Source: Myxococcales bacterium (GTDB taxonomy: Bacteria > Myxococcota > Myxococcia > Myxococcales > JAKAPL01). From it: a stretch of DNA of 33,782 nt. The stretch spans positions 1 to 33,782 of the forward strand of contig JAKAPL010000039.1 in the NCBI GenBank assembly GCA_021807105.1, written 5' to 3'. Below are positions 23,134 through 30,756 of the stretch, piece after piece (position 1 is the stretch's first letter; each line of letters starts with the position of its first letter). Made by a program: the position numbers and the translations under genes. The notes below the pieces were generated by a model that saw nothing but the letters and a program-made list of their open reading frames with translations, ran no database searches and had not been told where the DNA came from.

Positions 23134-24780
23134 GAGAGCGTACCCCATCGCGCCCGAGGTCATCGGGGCGTTCGGGTCCAGGGCCACGTCCACGCACGCC
23201 ACCTGGCCCGAGGCGAGCGCGGCGTCGAGGGCCGGGGCCAGCTTCGCCGGCTCATCGACGTGGACGCCCCAGCCGCCGAGCGCCTTCACGACTTCGTCGT
23301 AGCGCGTCGGGCGCAGGGAGGTCGCCGGCGAGTGGTCCTCGCCGAACATCCCGACCTGCGGGAGTCGGATCTGCCCCCAGGCCGCGTCGTTGCCCACGAC
23401 GATGACCATCGGGAGCTTGAACCTCACCGCCGTCTCGAAGTCGAAGCCGTTGAGGCCGAACGACCCGTCCCCCTGAATCACGAAGACCGGCCGCTCCGGA
23501 TAGAGCGACTTCGCGGCGATCGCGAAGGGCGCCCCGACGCCGAGGCAGCCCAGCGGGCCCGGGTCGAGCCAGCGGCCGGGACGGGACAGCTCGATGATCT
23601 TGGCCGCGAGGGCGACGAAGTTGCCGCCGTCCGCGACGAACATCGAATCGCCGGCGCGCCGGGCCGCCGCCGACAGCTCCCTGGCGACGCGGAAGTGGTG
23701 CAGCGGCGCCTGGTCGGAGCTCGCGTAGGCGGCGAGCTTCGCGACCTTCGCGGCCTCCTTCTCGCGCAAGGCGGCGAGGTAGCCCGTCCGCTCGGTCTTC
23801 CCGAGCGCGGCGGTGAGCTGTTCGAGCGCGGAGCGCGAGTCGGCGGGGAGGCCCACCGCGATGGCGCGGTTGCGGCCGATCTCGGCGGCGTCGATGTCGA
23901 TCTGGATGAGCTTCGCGTCCTTCGCGAAGGTCTCCTCGCCGCCGTAGCCGAGCCGGAAGTCGAGCGGCGTGCCCACGATCAGGACGACGTCGGCCCCGGC
24001 GAGCGCCTCCTTGCGCGTCTGCTGGAGGAAGCAGGGGTGGCCGGCGGGCAGGCAGCCCCGCCCCGCGCCGTTCAAGTAGACCGGAAGGCTGGCTCGCTCG
24101 GCGAGCGCGGCCAGCGCACCCGCGGCGTCGTCCCACCAGATCGAGCTCCCGGCGATGACGGCCGGCCGCTCGGCTTTCTCGAGCAGGGCGGCCGCGGCCT
24201 CGATCTGGATGGGATCCCCGGGGCTCCGGGCGCGCGTCCGGTAGCCCTCGGGGATCGGCGCGTCGGCCTCGTCGACCTCCTGCATGAGCTGGTCGAAGGG
24301 CAGTTCGAGGAAGACGGGCCCGGGCCTGCCGGAGAGGGCGACGCGGAAGGCCTTGGCGAGGTAGGCCGGCACGAGCCGCGCCTCGGGGACGCGGTCGGCC
24401 CACTTGGTGATGCGCAGGAAGAGGTCGACCTGCTCGATCTCCTGGAGGGAGCCGCGCCCGGCGTTGAAGGTCGGGGCCGCGCCGCCGAGCAGCAGCAGGG
24501 GCGAGCTCGCGGCGAAGGCGTTGGCGACCCCCGTCAAGGCGTCGGTCACGCCCGGGCCGGCGGTGACGACCGCGACGCCGACGCCCCGCGTGAGGCGCGC
24601 GTACGCGTCGGCCGCGTGGGCCGCCGCCTGCTCGTGCCTGGTGTCGACGAGGGCGATCCCCTCGTCCACGCAGCCCGCGTAGATGGGCGCCACGTGCAAT
24701 CCGGAGAGCGTGAAGATCGTCTTCACGCCTTCGGCCTTCAGCATCTTCGCGACCAGCCGGCCGCCGGTATACGCCGCCAT
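23131..24780 (-). CDS. thiamine pyrophosphate-dependent enzyme (acetolactate synthase / 2-hydroxyacyl-CoA lyase-like)
   Basis: The 549-residue product has the three-domain layout of the acetohydroxyacid synthase superfamily. The N-terminal TPP-binding domain has catalytic Glu50 (DTRHEQAAAHAADAYAR). A central domain includes GTPLDFRLGYGG. The C-terminal TPP domain has the GDG motif (Asp438, GDGSFGLNGFDFETA) ending at Asn464. The DFRLxYG stretch resembles the ILVBL/HACL group more than classical IlvB, and no small-subunit gene is nearby. A lyase or decarboxylase of 2-hydroxyacyl-CoA or oxalyl-CoA type is therefore possible; substrate is undetermined. ATG 24780 was chosen for its AGGTGAG ribosome-binding site. 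An upstream extension in the open frame crosses the divergent gene. The stop codon is provided by a repeat element end. Confidence 0.85.
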   Translation of the reverse strand: MAAYTGGRLVAKMLKAEGVKTIFTLSGLHVAPIYAGCVDEGIALVDTRHEQAAAHAADAYARLTRGVGVAVVTAGPGVTDALTGVANAFAASSPLLLLGGAAPTFNAGRGSLQEIEQVDLFLRITKWADRVPEARLVPAYLAKAFRVALSGRPGPVFLELPFDQLMQEVDEADAPIPEGYRTRARSPGDPIQIEAAAALLEKAERPAVIAGSSIWWDDAAGALAALAERASLPVYLNGAGRGCLPAGHPCFLQQTRKEALAGADVVLIVGTPLDFRLGYGGEETFAKDAKLIQIDIDAAEIGRNRAIAVGLPADSRSALEQLTAALGKTERTGYLAALREKEAAKVAKLAAYASSDQAPLHHFRVARELSAAARRAGDSMFVADGGNFVALAAKIIELSRPGRWLDPGPLGCLGVGAPFAIAAKSLYPERPVFVIQGDGSFGLNGFDFETAVRFKLPMVIVVGNDAAWGQIRLPQVGMFGEDHSPATSLRPTRYDEVVKALGGWGVHVDEPAKLAPALDAALASGQVACVDVALDPNAPMTSGAMGYAL

Positions 24781-24856
24781 GCTCACCTCGGATCGATGGA
24801 GGAGGAACGCGAGGACTCGCCTCCATCGCTCGACCGGATACAATCCGACTTCGGGG

Positions 24857-26350
24857 ATGGCGACTTTATCAGAAGAGCGCTTCCATGTCTGGCTTCGCGG
24901 CCTCCCGCCGGAGAGGCTCGCGGCGCTCTCCGCCGAGTACGCGCGCCTGGCCTTCGAGGGTGGGCTCGCGGTGGTCCGGGAGGGGACGGCCCGCCCCATC
25001 CCGCCGGCGCTCACGCCCGTCGTGGCGGACGGCGCCCGGCTCGCGGCGCGGGCTGCGCTCGCCCGCGGTTTGCTCTCCGGGCTCGTCAAGGCGGCCCGTT
25101 ATCTGATGACCGCGGCCCCGGAGGCCGAGCGGGGAGCCGTCCTCGCCGGCCTCTCGCCCTGGGAGCGCGCGCTCTGCTCCTCGACGTGGCGGGCGGGTGA
25201 GGCGGTCGCAATCGCGCGCGCCGATCTCTTCACCGGCGAGGACGGAGCGGACCGGCCGCTGGAGATGAACGCGACCATCCCGGCCATGCAGGGCTACTCG
25301 GACATCGCGGCGCAGGCCTTCCTGCGCGCGGTCGGACGGGCGGCGGAGCTCTCGCGCGACCAGGTGGCCCGGATGAGCCGGGAGAACGGCTCCAACAGTG
25401 ACGATCTGCGCCGGTCGTTGCTCGCCCACTACGCGAGGCTCGGTGGAGCGGGACGATCGCCGGTGATGGCCATCGTGGCCCGCAGCGGCGACCCCCAGTG
25501 CACGGAGCTCGCGGCCCTCTGCGCGAACTTCCGGGCCGCGGGCGTCGACGCCCAGCGCTGCACGCCGGAGCAGATCCGGCTCGACGAGCGGGGCAGGGCG
25601 ACGCTCCTTCGCCACCCCGTCGATCTGATCTACCGCCACATCTTCGCGAGGCGGATCGACCCGGAGAGCGACCTCGGGAGGATCGCCCGGGAGCCGGAGA
25701 AGCACCGGCTCCTCAACCCGGTGAACTCGCAATTGGAGATGAAGTCGCTCTTCGCCGAGCTCTCGGCCGCCGCCGCCGGCGAGGAGCGCGCGGACGCCTT
25801 CGGGCTCTTCGGCGACGAGCGGGACGCGGCCTCGGCCATCCCCTGGACGCGAAGGCTCGCGCCCGGGGACGCCGTCGGCCCCTCCGGCGAGCGCCTCGGA
25901 GACCTCCCCGCGTTCGTGGCCGAGAACGGCGGCCGCCTCGTGATCAAGCGATCCTGGGGGTATGGCGGCACGAGCGTCGTGCTCGGCGACGACCTCGCCT
26001 CTCCCGAGGGGCAGGCGCGGGCGCGGGAGGTGGTCGGGCGCGAGGGGGGCGACGCGGTGAGCTGGGAGGAGGTCGTGGGACACTGCGCCGCGCGGGGAGG
26101 GTACATCGTCCAGGAGAGGGTGGCTCTCTCGCCGTCCCGCCATCTCGTGGCGCTCCCCGAGGGGCCCAAGTGGCAGAGCTGGTACGTGGACGTCTCGGCG
26201 TACACGAACCTCGGGGCCGAGCCGGCGCCCGCCGGCGCGGTCTGCCGCGGCTCGGCGGGGAGGATCGTGAACATCGTCGGGGGAGGGGGGCTCGTCCCCG
26301 TGATCCGGGATTCGGTGATGGAGGAGCTGCTGGCCGCGCTCGGCGTGTAG
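24857..26350 (+). CDS. circularly permuted ATP-grasp family protein
   Basis: The 497-residue product contains LEMNATIPAMQGYSD (Glu136, Asn138), YRHIFARRID and, later, VIKRSWGYGGTSVVLG (Lys364). YIVQERV follows. The order, with the metal/substrate-binding part before the glycine-rich ATP loop, fits the circularly permuted ATP-grasp ligases related to glutathionylspermidine synthase and peptide-forming ligases. These couple ATP hydrolysis to formation of an amide bond through an acyl phosphate. The substrate is unknown. The start ATG 24857 has only a weak ribosome-binding site (GGGG directly before it). It is divergent from the TPP-enzyme gene with 76 bp between, so the two may share a control region. 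It converges with the lipoprotein gene at 26431. Confidence 0.75.
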   Translation: MATLSEERFHVWLRGLPPERLAALSAEYARLAFEGGLAVVREGTARPIPPALTPVVADGARLAARAALARGLLSGLVKAARYLMTAAPEAERGAVLAGLSPWERALCSSTWRAGEAVAIARADLFTGEDGADRPLEMNATIPAMQGYSDIAAQAFLRAVGRAAELSRDQVARMSRENGSNSDDLRRSLLAHYARLGGAGRSPVMAIVARSGDPQCTELAALCANFRAAGVDAQRCTPEQIRLDERGRATLLRHPVDLIYRHIFARRIDPESDLGRIAREPEKHRLLNPVNSQLEMKSLFAELSAAAAGEERADAFGLFGDERDAASAIPWTRRLAPGDAVGPSGERLGDLPAFVAENGGRLVIKRSWGYGGTSVVLGDDLASPEGQARAREVVGREGGDAVSWEEVVGHCAARGGYIVQERVALSPSRHLVALPEGPKWQSWYVDVSAYTNLGAEPAPAGAVCRGSAGRIVNIVGGGGLVPVIRDSVMEELLAALGV

Positions 26351-26384
26351 CGCGGGCGGGGGCGGAGGGGGCCCTGGGAGGAAC

Positions 26385-26415
26385 GGCGGGGAGAGGCCGC
26401 GGTCCCCTTCCCGCC
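26385..26415. terminator. bidirectional hairpin between converging genes
   Basis: GGCGGGGAGAGG (26385-26396) pairs with CCCCTTCCCGCC (26404-26415), 12 positions with one mismatch and one G-T pair, around a 7-nt loop. It sits midway between stops at 26350 (plus) and 26431 (minus). There is no T tract on either side, as is usual in such GC-rich DNA. Confidence 0.4.
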
Positions 26416-26430
26416 ACCCCGCCGCGCGGC

Positions 26431-27015
26431 CTACGGGATCGGCACCGTCCCCGCGAGCAGCCGGTTGTTGCCGTCGTTGGGGCAGTCCTTCGGGTTGCTG
26501 ATCGGCAGCCGTTCGTCCCCGATGTAGAAACCCGTCCAGAGCTCCAGCGCGCTGTGGGCCTGGTAGGCGGGGACCATGAAGACGAACCGGTCGGCCACGT
26601 AGTCGCCCGCCTTCCACTGGTCCGTGTGGAACTGGTCCTGCACCGGCCAGTGGTCGCCGTTGATCCGCTCCGCCCGCCCGCCGCGGTCGTCGACGTGGAC
26701 GAAGACCTCCCAGTCGCGCGCCACGTCCTTGAGCGCGTGCCAGTAGAACGTGACCGCGAGGGGGCCGCCCGCCTGCGCCTGCGGTGGGTCGAGGTCGTAG
26801 CCGGCGAGCGCGATCTGGCCGCCGAAGACGCCCTGGCTCGCGTGCTGTGGGCGCGGGGCGACGCGCGAGGCGAGGTGGGCGGCGGTCGCGGCGCGGTGGA
26901 TGACCTCACGCCGGGCGCGGGAGTTGACCGGCCGCTGGACGAGGCAGCCGCAGCTCTCGGAGCAGCCGGACGCCGCGGCGGCGGCGAGCGCGACGGCGAG
27001 GAGCTTCTGGTTCAC
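26431..27015 (-). CDS. small predicted lipoprotein with a beta-sandwich-like domain
   Basis: The 194-residue product has a signal ending AAAAASGC (Cys18). A second cysteine group follows (SESCGC). Residues about 65-190 contain LAVTFYWHALKDVARDWEVFV, HVDD, DHWPVQDQFHTDQWKAGDYV and ALELWTGFYIGDERLPI. This resembles a beta-sandwich module often appended to membrane glycosyltransferase-like proteins, where the pattern is strand-YW-alpha-x-dYtVFVHL...W-x-Ge. Here it stands alone on a lipoprotein. No enzymatic motif is seen, and the function is unknown. The start is GTG 27015 with no clear ribosome-binding site; a repeat element begins 14 bp upstream of it, so its promoter may lie in or beyond the repeats. 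Confidence 0.75.
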   Translation of the reverse strand: MNQKLLAVALAAAAASGCSESCGCLVQRPVNSRARREVIHRAATAAHLASRVAPRPQHASQGVFGGQIALAGYDLDPPQAQAGGPLAVTFYWHALKDVARDWEVFVHVDDRGGRAERINGDHWPVQDQFHTDQWKAGDYVADRFVFMVPAYQAHSALELWTGFYIGDERLPISNPKDCPNDGNNRLLAGTVPIP

Positions 27016-27028
27016 GGAGCGACGGAGC

Positions 27029-27253
27029 TAGGAGGCTGGTGTGAAACGTACACGACGACCGAGGCATCCTTCCCCTGCCCTCTCTCCCGCTGGGGGAGAG
27101 GGTTTGGAACCCCGCGGGACCGGCGAGGGTAACCTGGGAACGCCGGCGTCCCGCCGGCACCGGGCTCGGGGTAGCTGGGAACGCCGGCGTCCCGCCGCCA
27201 CTGGGCTTCGGGGACTAGCGTGAAGCCTCCCCGCGAAAAACAGCAGCCTCCCA
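27029..27253. repeat. small inverted-repeat element, family 1, copy 2 (225 bp)
   Basis: The left end TAGGAGGCTGGTGTGAAACG and next 14 bases match the reverse complement of the right end of copy 1 with about four differences. The right end (AACAGCAGCCTCCCA, ending 27253) matches the reverse complement of copy 1's left end. It is longer because of an extra 60-bp insert after the left end and a tandem duplication of the block GGGAACGCCGGCGTCCCGCC. No coding capacity. Confidence 0.75.
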
Positions 27254-27441
27254 GGAGGCCGGTCTCCCATGGGCGCCGTCGCGAGAGCGCCGAGACCGAA
27301 GCGAGACGGGTGCCCGAGGAGGAAAGAGCGTCAAACGGACTCTTTGCAGCACGTTGACGAGCAAAGCGACGAGGCCGCCCGTCGCAGCGAAGGGTTCGAC
27401 GTTCGCAGCAGGCAGCCATTTCACACGAGCGTTCCTAGCAC
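27252..27441. repeat. degenerate family-1-like element
   Basis: Left: CAGGAGGCCGGTCTCCCATG, then GGCGCCGTCGCGAGA, aligns with the sequence at 33602-33641 (TAGGAGGCTGGTGTGAAATG, then GGTGCCGTCGCGAGA). Right: CCATTTCACACGAGCGTTCC (27416-27435) is a diverged inverse of the same end. Nothing in it reads as a gene on either strand. Confidence 0.5.
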
Positions 27442-27488
27442 GCGCCGAACGGGACGGTCAATCGCAGAGACGGAGAGAGGTGCTGGAC

Positions 27489-27673
27489 CCCGTCTTATTC
27501 ACGGTCCGGCTGCTGCGGCCTCCGATCCCGCGCCTCCCGAAGGGGGGGCTTGCCACCCCTACAACGACTTGGGGGGAGGTGCTTTACGCACGCCTCGTCG
27601 GTCGTCGCTCTCGCTTGCCCTTCTCGGCTGCGGTCTCAAACGCCTCGCTACGCCGTACCGTGAATAAGACGGG
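27489..27673. mobile_element. 185-bp element with 22-bp terminal inverted repeats (family 2)
   Basis: The left end CCCGTCTTATTCACGG (27489-27504) and its next six bases are repeated inverted at 27652-27673, with 21 of 22 bases matching. The interior has no transposase, so it would be a non-autonomous (MITE-like) element. The 85 bp nearest the right end recur inverted at 33653-33737 with one difference. No clear target-site duplication is visible. The right end stops 1 bp before the antitoxin gene's stop codon. Confidence 0.72.
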
Positions 27674-27674
27674 C

Positions 27675-27938
27675 TCAATGCTTCGCATGGAGATCCGCGA
27701 GCAGGCCGGACACCGAATGGGACGCGCGCAGTTTGCCCTTGCGCGCCTCCTCCATCGCCGCTCGGGTCTTCGCGTTGGGCACTCTGAGCTCGAAGGGCAG
27801 CGCCTGCTCGGCGGCCACCCGCGTGAGCAGGACGCGCACGGCGTCCGAAACGGAAAGACCCATCGCCGCGAGCGCCTTCTCTGCACGCGCCTTGATGCGC
27901 TCGTCGAGCCGGACGTGAACCATGCTGCTGGTCGCCAT
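27675..27938 (-). CDS. RelB/DinJ-family ribbon-helix-helix antitoxin, without toxin gene
   Basis: The 87-residue product matches the RelB/DinJ pattern throughout: VHVRLDERIKARAEKALAAMGLS (strand and first helix), SDAVRVLLTRVAAEQALPFEL, then PNAKTRAAMEEARKGK. These proteins dimerise, bind their own operator and neutralise a YafQ/RelE-type mRNA interferase encoded immediately downstream. Downstream here (lower coordinates, minus strand) the family-2 repeat begins 1 bp after the stop, and no toxin-like frame exists before 27030. The partner has therefore been lost, displaced, or never present. ATG 27938 is preferred; ATG 27923 would remove five residues. There is no strong ribosome-binding site. 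The 246 bp upstream to rluB hold no recognisable gene. Confidence 0.85.
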   Translation of the reverse strand: MATSSMVHVRLDERIKARAEKALAAMGLSVSDAVRVLLTRVAAEQALPFELRVPNAKTRAAMEEARKGKLRASHSVSGLLADLHAKH

Positions 27939-28184
27939 GAGACACAATGTATCGCAGGGCGCGGGTCCCCGCGACCACGCGCAGGCCGGGCGCCGCGGCA
28001 CCCAGTCCGCGTCTCCAGAAGGAGCCCGCCTCGATGATGTCGGGCCGCCGCGTGCGCAGCGTCGCGGAGAGTCGAACGGCGAAGAGCTGCGGGTAGGCGA
28101 GACGGCGCCGCCGCTCGACCCGGGCGGCCGGGCTGCGGGGCTGGATGCGCGCTCGGCGATGGCGGCGAGGCCGCGGAGCGGCTC

Positions 28185-28961
28185 CTACACGGGCGGCGGT
28201 TCGAGGGCTCCCGCGAACGGCCCCGGAGGGTTCGCGGCCTCCGTGGCCCCTCGCAGGATCGCGACCTCCCGCGGGTCGAGCAGGCGCCGCTCGCCGGCGC
28301 GCAGCCGGCCGAGGGGGAGGCCCCCCAGCTCCACCCGGACCAGCCGGTGGACGGGGTGGCCGACCGCGGCGAGCATCCGCTTCACGAGCCGCTTGCGCCC
28401 CTCGGCGACCGCCACGCGCCACCAGCCGCCGCCTCCGCGCGCGGTCAGCGGGGCGGCCTCGATGGCCCGCGCCGGGCCGTCCTCGAGGAGAACCCGCGTT
28501 TCGAGCGCGCTCCTCTCGGCCGCCGTGAGCGGCGCGGCGATCTGGACGAGGTAGGTCCGCCGGACCTGGAAGCGCGGGTGGGTGAGGCGGAACGCGAGGT
28601 CGCCGTCGTCGGTCAGGAGCAGGAGCCCCTCGGCGTCGTAGTCGAGCCTCCCGACGGGGAAGAGGCGGAGGCCGAGGTCGGCGACGAGGTCGCGGACGAT
28701 GGGACGTCCCTGCGGGTCCGACCAGGTGGTGAGCGTGCCGGCCGGCTTGTGGAGCAGGACGTAGGTCTTCCTCGCCGGCGCGGACTCGACGGCGCGCCCG
28801 GAGACCGTGACGCGGTCGCCGGGCCCGACCTTCGTCCCGAGCTCCCGGACGACCCGCCCGTTGACCGCGACGTCGCCGGCCAGGATGAGACGCTCGGCGG
28901 CGCGCCGGGAGCAGACGCCCGCGCGGGCGAGGAACTTCTGGAGCCGCTCCAGCGTGCCCAT
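28185..28961 (-). CDS. rluB: 23S rRNA pseudouridine synthase, RluB/RsuA family
   Basis: The 258-residue product begins with an S4 RNA-binding domain (about residues 5-50, RLQKFLARAGVCSRRAAERLI, then VAVNGRVV). The catalytic domain has VLLHKPAG (68-75) and the active-site motif GRLDYDAEGLLLLTDDG with Asp107. It ends with EGRKRLVKRMLAAVGHPVHRLVR and LGGLPLG, all typical of the family. It isomerises uridine in rRNA; RluB, RluE, RluF and RsuA are hard to tell apart, but operon position after scpA-scpB is characteristic of RluB. The start is ATG 28961, 49 bp after the scpB stop. A Pro/Ala-rich tail follows the domain. Last gene of the site-2 protease-trpS-scpA-scpB operon. Confidence 0.93.
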   Translation of the reverse strand: MGTLERLQKFLARAGVCSRRAAERLILAGDVAVNGRVVRELGTKVGPGDRVTVSGRAVESAPARKTYVLLHKPAGTLTTWSDPQGRPIVRDLVADLGLRLFPVGRLDYDAEGLLLLTDDGDLAFRLTHPRFQVRRTYLVQIAAPLTAAERSALETRVLLEDGPARAIEAAPLTARGGGGWWRVAVAEGRKRLVKRMLAAVGHPVHRLVRVELGGLPLGRLRAGERRLLDPREVAILRGATEAANPPGPFAGALEPPPV

Positions 28962-29010
28962 TCATGATTCCCGGCGCGCGGTCCGCCGATCCCAGGGGGG
29001 GCGCGGCCTC

Positions 29011-29910
29011 CTACCCCGCGGGGGGCGGCGCGACCGGAGCCGCCGCGGCCTGCTCCGGGGCGAGCGTCTCGGCCGCGAGCTTCGCGCGAACCTCCGCCTC
29101 CTCCATCGCCGCCTCCAGGTCGGCGAGGGCGGCCTCGTCCTCCTCCGCCTTCTCGGCGAGCTTGCGCGAGAGGGCCTCGTCGGCCAGCTCCGCGATCCCC
29201 TCGACGCCGGGCTTCGGCGCCGGAGCCTGCTCCTCGACGATCGCCCGGTGCTCCTCGGAGAGCTCCTGGAACTCGCGCAGCGTCGGGAGCTGATCGAGCG
29301 CGGGCAGGCCGAAGAACTCCAGGAACTCCCGCGTCGTCCCGTAGAGCAGCGGCCGGCCGATCTCCTCCTTCTTGCCGAGGATCCGCAGGAGCCGCCGTTC
29401 GAGCAGCGCCTTGAGCACCGCGCCGCAGTCGACGCCCCGCACGTCCTCCACCTCCGCGCGGGTGACCGGCTGGCGGTAGGCCACGAGGGCGAGCGTCTCC
29501 AGGGCCGCGCGGGTGAGCCGCTGGGGGCGGACGCGCAAGAGCTTCCGGACGGCCGCGGCCTGCCCGGGCGCGGTCCGAAGCTGCCAGCCGCCGGCGACCT
29601 CGACGAGCACGATCCCGCTGCGGCCGTCGCAAAACCGCTCGGCGATCGCGGCGAGGGCGGTTTGCAGCGGCGCCGCGCCGGCGCCGGTCACGTCGCGCAA
29701 CGCCTCGGGCGAGATCGGCTCCGGCGAGGCGAGCAGCAGCGCCTCGACCGCCCGAACCAGCTCCTCGCCGGCCAGCGCCGCGGCGGGCGCCTCCTCCACC
29801 GCGGCCTCCTCGATCGGCGCCGGCGGGGTCTCCTCCTCGCGGACCGCCTGCGCCTGCGCCAGCTCCTCCTCCTCGACCGTCCTGACCTCGGTTTCGCCGT
29901 CGATCGCCAT
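29011..29910 (-). CDS. scpB: segregation and condensation protein ScpB
   Basis: ScpB is the winged-helix partner of ScpA that, with SMC, forms the condensin that compacts and segregates chromosomes. The 299-residue product has two winged-helix halves between about residues 48 and 215: AVEALLLASPEPISPEAL, GGWQLRTAPG, RLTRAALETLALVAYRQPVTRAEVE, and GRPLLYGTTREFLEFFGL. Extensions at both ends are acidic and Ala/Glu-rich, about 45 residues at the front and 85 at the back, longer than the usual 180-200-residue ScpB. GAGGAG is 5 nt before ATG 29910. It lies 30 bp after the scpA stop. Confidence 0.95.
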   Translation of the reverse strand: MAIDGETEVRTVEEEELAQAQAVREEETPPAPIEEAAVEEAPAAALAGEELVRAVEALLLASPEPISPEALRDVTGAGAAPLQTALAAIAERFCDGRSGIVLVEVAGGWQLRTAPGQAAAVRKLLRVRPQRLTRAALETLALVAYRQPVTRAEVEDVRGVDCGAVLKALLERRLLRILGKKEEIGRPLLYGTTREFLEFFGLPALDQLPTLREFQELSEEHRAIVEEQAPAPKPGVEGIAELADEALSRKLAEKAEEDEAALADLEAAMEEAEVRAKLAAETLAPEQAAAAPVAPPPAG

Positions 29911-29940
29911 TCGTCTCCTCGAGCAAGGCCGGAGGGGCCG

Positions 29941-30756
29941 TCAGCCGCCGGCGGCCTCGCGGCCGGAGAGGAAAATCTCTCCGCTCGAGGCCTCCTGCGT
30001 GATCCGCAGCAGGCGGAGTCTGACCATCTCCAGAATTGCGAGGAACGTTACCACCACCCTCTGACGGTCCGGCGTCCCTCCGGCGAGGGCCGGCGCGAAG
30101 AGGTCGAGGAAGGCGATCCGGCCCGCCTCCCGGATGCGATCGCCGACCTGGGCGATCGCCTCGCTCACCGAGAGCCGGTCGGCGGTGACCTCGTGGCCGA
30201 TCTCGATCTTGGCCGTCTCGAGGATGCGGGCGAAGGCGCCGATCAGCTCGAAGACCGAGAGCTCCGCGAGGCCGTCGGGCCCCTCGGGGGGCGCCTCGAC
30301 CGGCGCGGGCGGTCGGGCGAACGTGTCGCGGCCGAGCAGCGCGCGGCGGCCCAGGGCCTCGCCCGCCTCCAGGTACTTCTGGTGTTCGAGCAGCCGCCGG
30401 ACGAGATCCGCGCGCGGATCCACGGCCTCGTCCTCCTCTCCGTCCGAAGCCGGCCGCTCCTCGCGCGGCAGGAGCATCCGCGACTTGAGGTGCGCGAGCT
30501 GCGCCGCCATCACCAGGAACTCCGAGGCCACGTCGATCTCCAGGGCCTTCATGAGATCCAGGTACTCGAGGTAGCGCTCGGTCACGAAGGCGACCGGGAT
30601 GTCGAAGATGTCGAGCCGGTGCTCGCGGATGAGGTGGAGCAGCACGTCCAGCGGTCCCGCGAACGCGGGGAGCTGGACGTGGAACGCCGCCGCGCTCGGC
30701 GCGGCCGGGACCTCGCCGGCGACCTCGCCGCGCTCGACCGGCTCCTCCGGCGCCAC
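29941..30756 (-). CDS. scpA: segregation and condensation protein ScpA
   Basis: ScpA is the kleisin subunit that bridges the SMC heads. The 271-residue product has the N-terminal signature FAGPLDVLLHLIREHRLDIFDIP (about residues 32-54), then FLVMAAQLAHLKSRMLLP. A C-terminal winged helix with VVVTFLAILEMVRLRLLRITQ contacts SMC. The start is GTG 30756, directly after the trpS stop codon (no gap), so translation depends on coupling. The N-terminal 25 residues are an acidic, Ala/Pro-rich extension. Length fits the family (about 240-280). Confidence 0.95.
   Translation of the reverse strand: MAPEEPVERGEVAGEVPAAPSAAAFHVQLPAFAGPLDVLLHLIREHRLDIFDIPVAFVTERYLEYLDLMKALEIDVASEFLVMAAQLAHLKSRMLLPREERPASDGEEDEAVDPRADLVRRLLEHQKYLEAGEALGRRALLGRDTFARPPAPVEAPPEGPDGLAELSVFELIGAFARILETAKIEIGHEVTADRLSVSEAIAQVGDRIREAGRIAFLDLFAPALAGGTPDRQRVVVTFLAILEMVRLRLLRITQEASSGEIFLSGREAAGG

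Larger units (their letters stand above)
27016..27674. other. gene-free interval filled by repeats
   Basis: This 659-bp stretch between the small lipoprotein and the antitoxin gene contains three adjoining repeat elements (27029-27253, 27252-27441, 27489-27673). The open frames crossing it have no plausible protein features and share sequence with other repeat copies in the window. I see no promoter or RNA gene. Confidence 0.7.

Noticed and set aside
22637..23405. Plus-strand frames opposite the hydrolase and TPP-enzyme genes
   Set aside because: Antisense shadows; the minus-strand genes carry complete catalytic motifs.
25498..27132. Plus-strand open frame overlapping the ATP-grasp and small lipoprotein genes
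   Set aside because: Arg/Gly-rich translation without domain features; both overlapped genes have recognisable motifs.
27269..28037. Plus-strand open frames across the repeat nest and antitoxin gene
   Set aside because: They translate repeat DNA (shared with 33602-33740) and the antisense of the antitoxin; no ribosome-binding site or family.
27939..28184. Possible gene remnant between rluB and the antitoxin gene
   Set aside because: A minus-strand frame reads continuously, but nothing in it is recognisable and there is no start signal; not enough to call a pseudogene.
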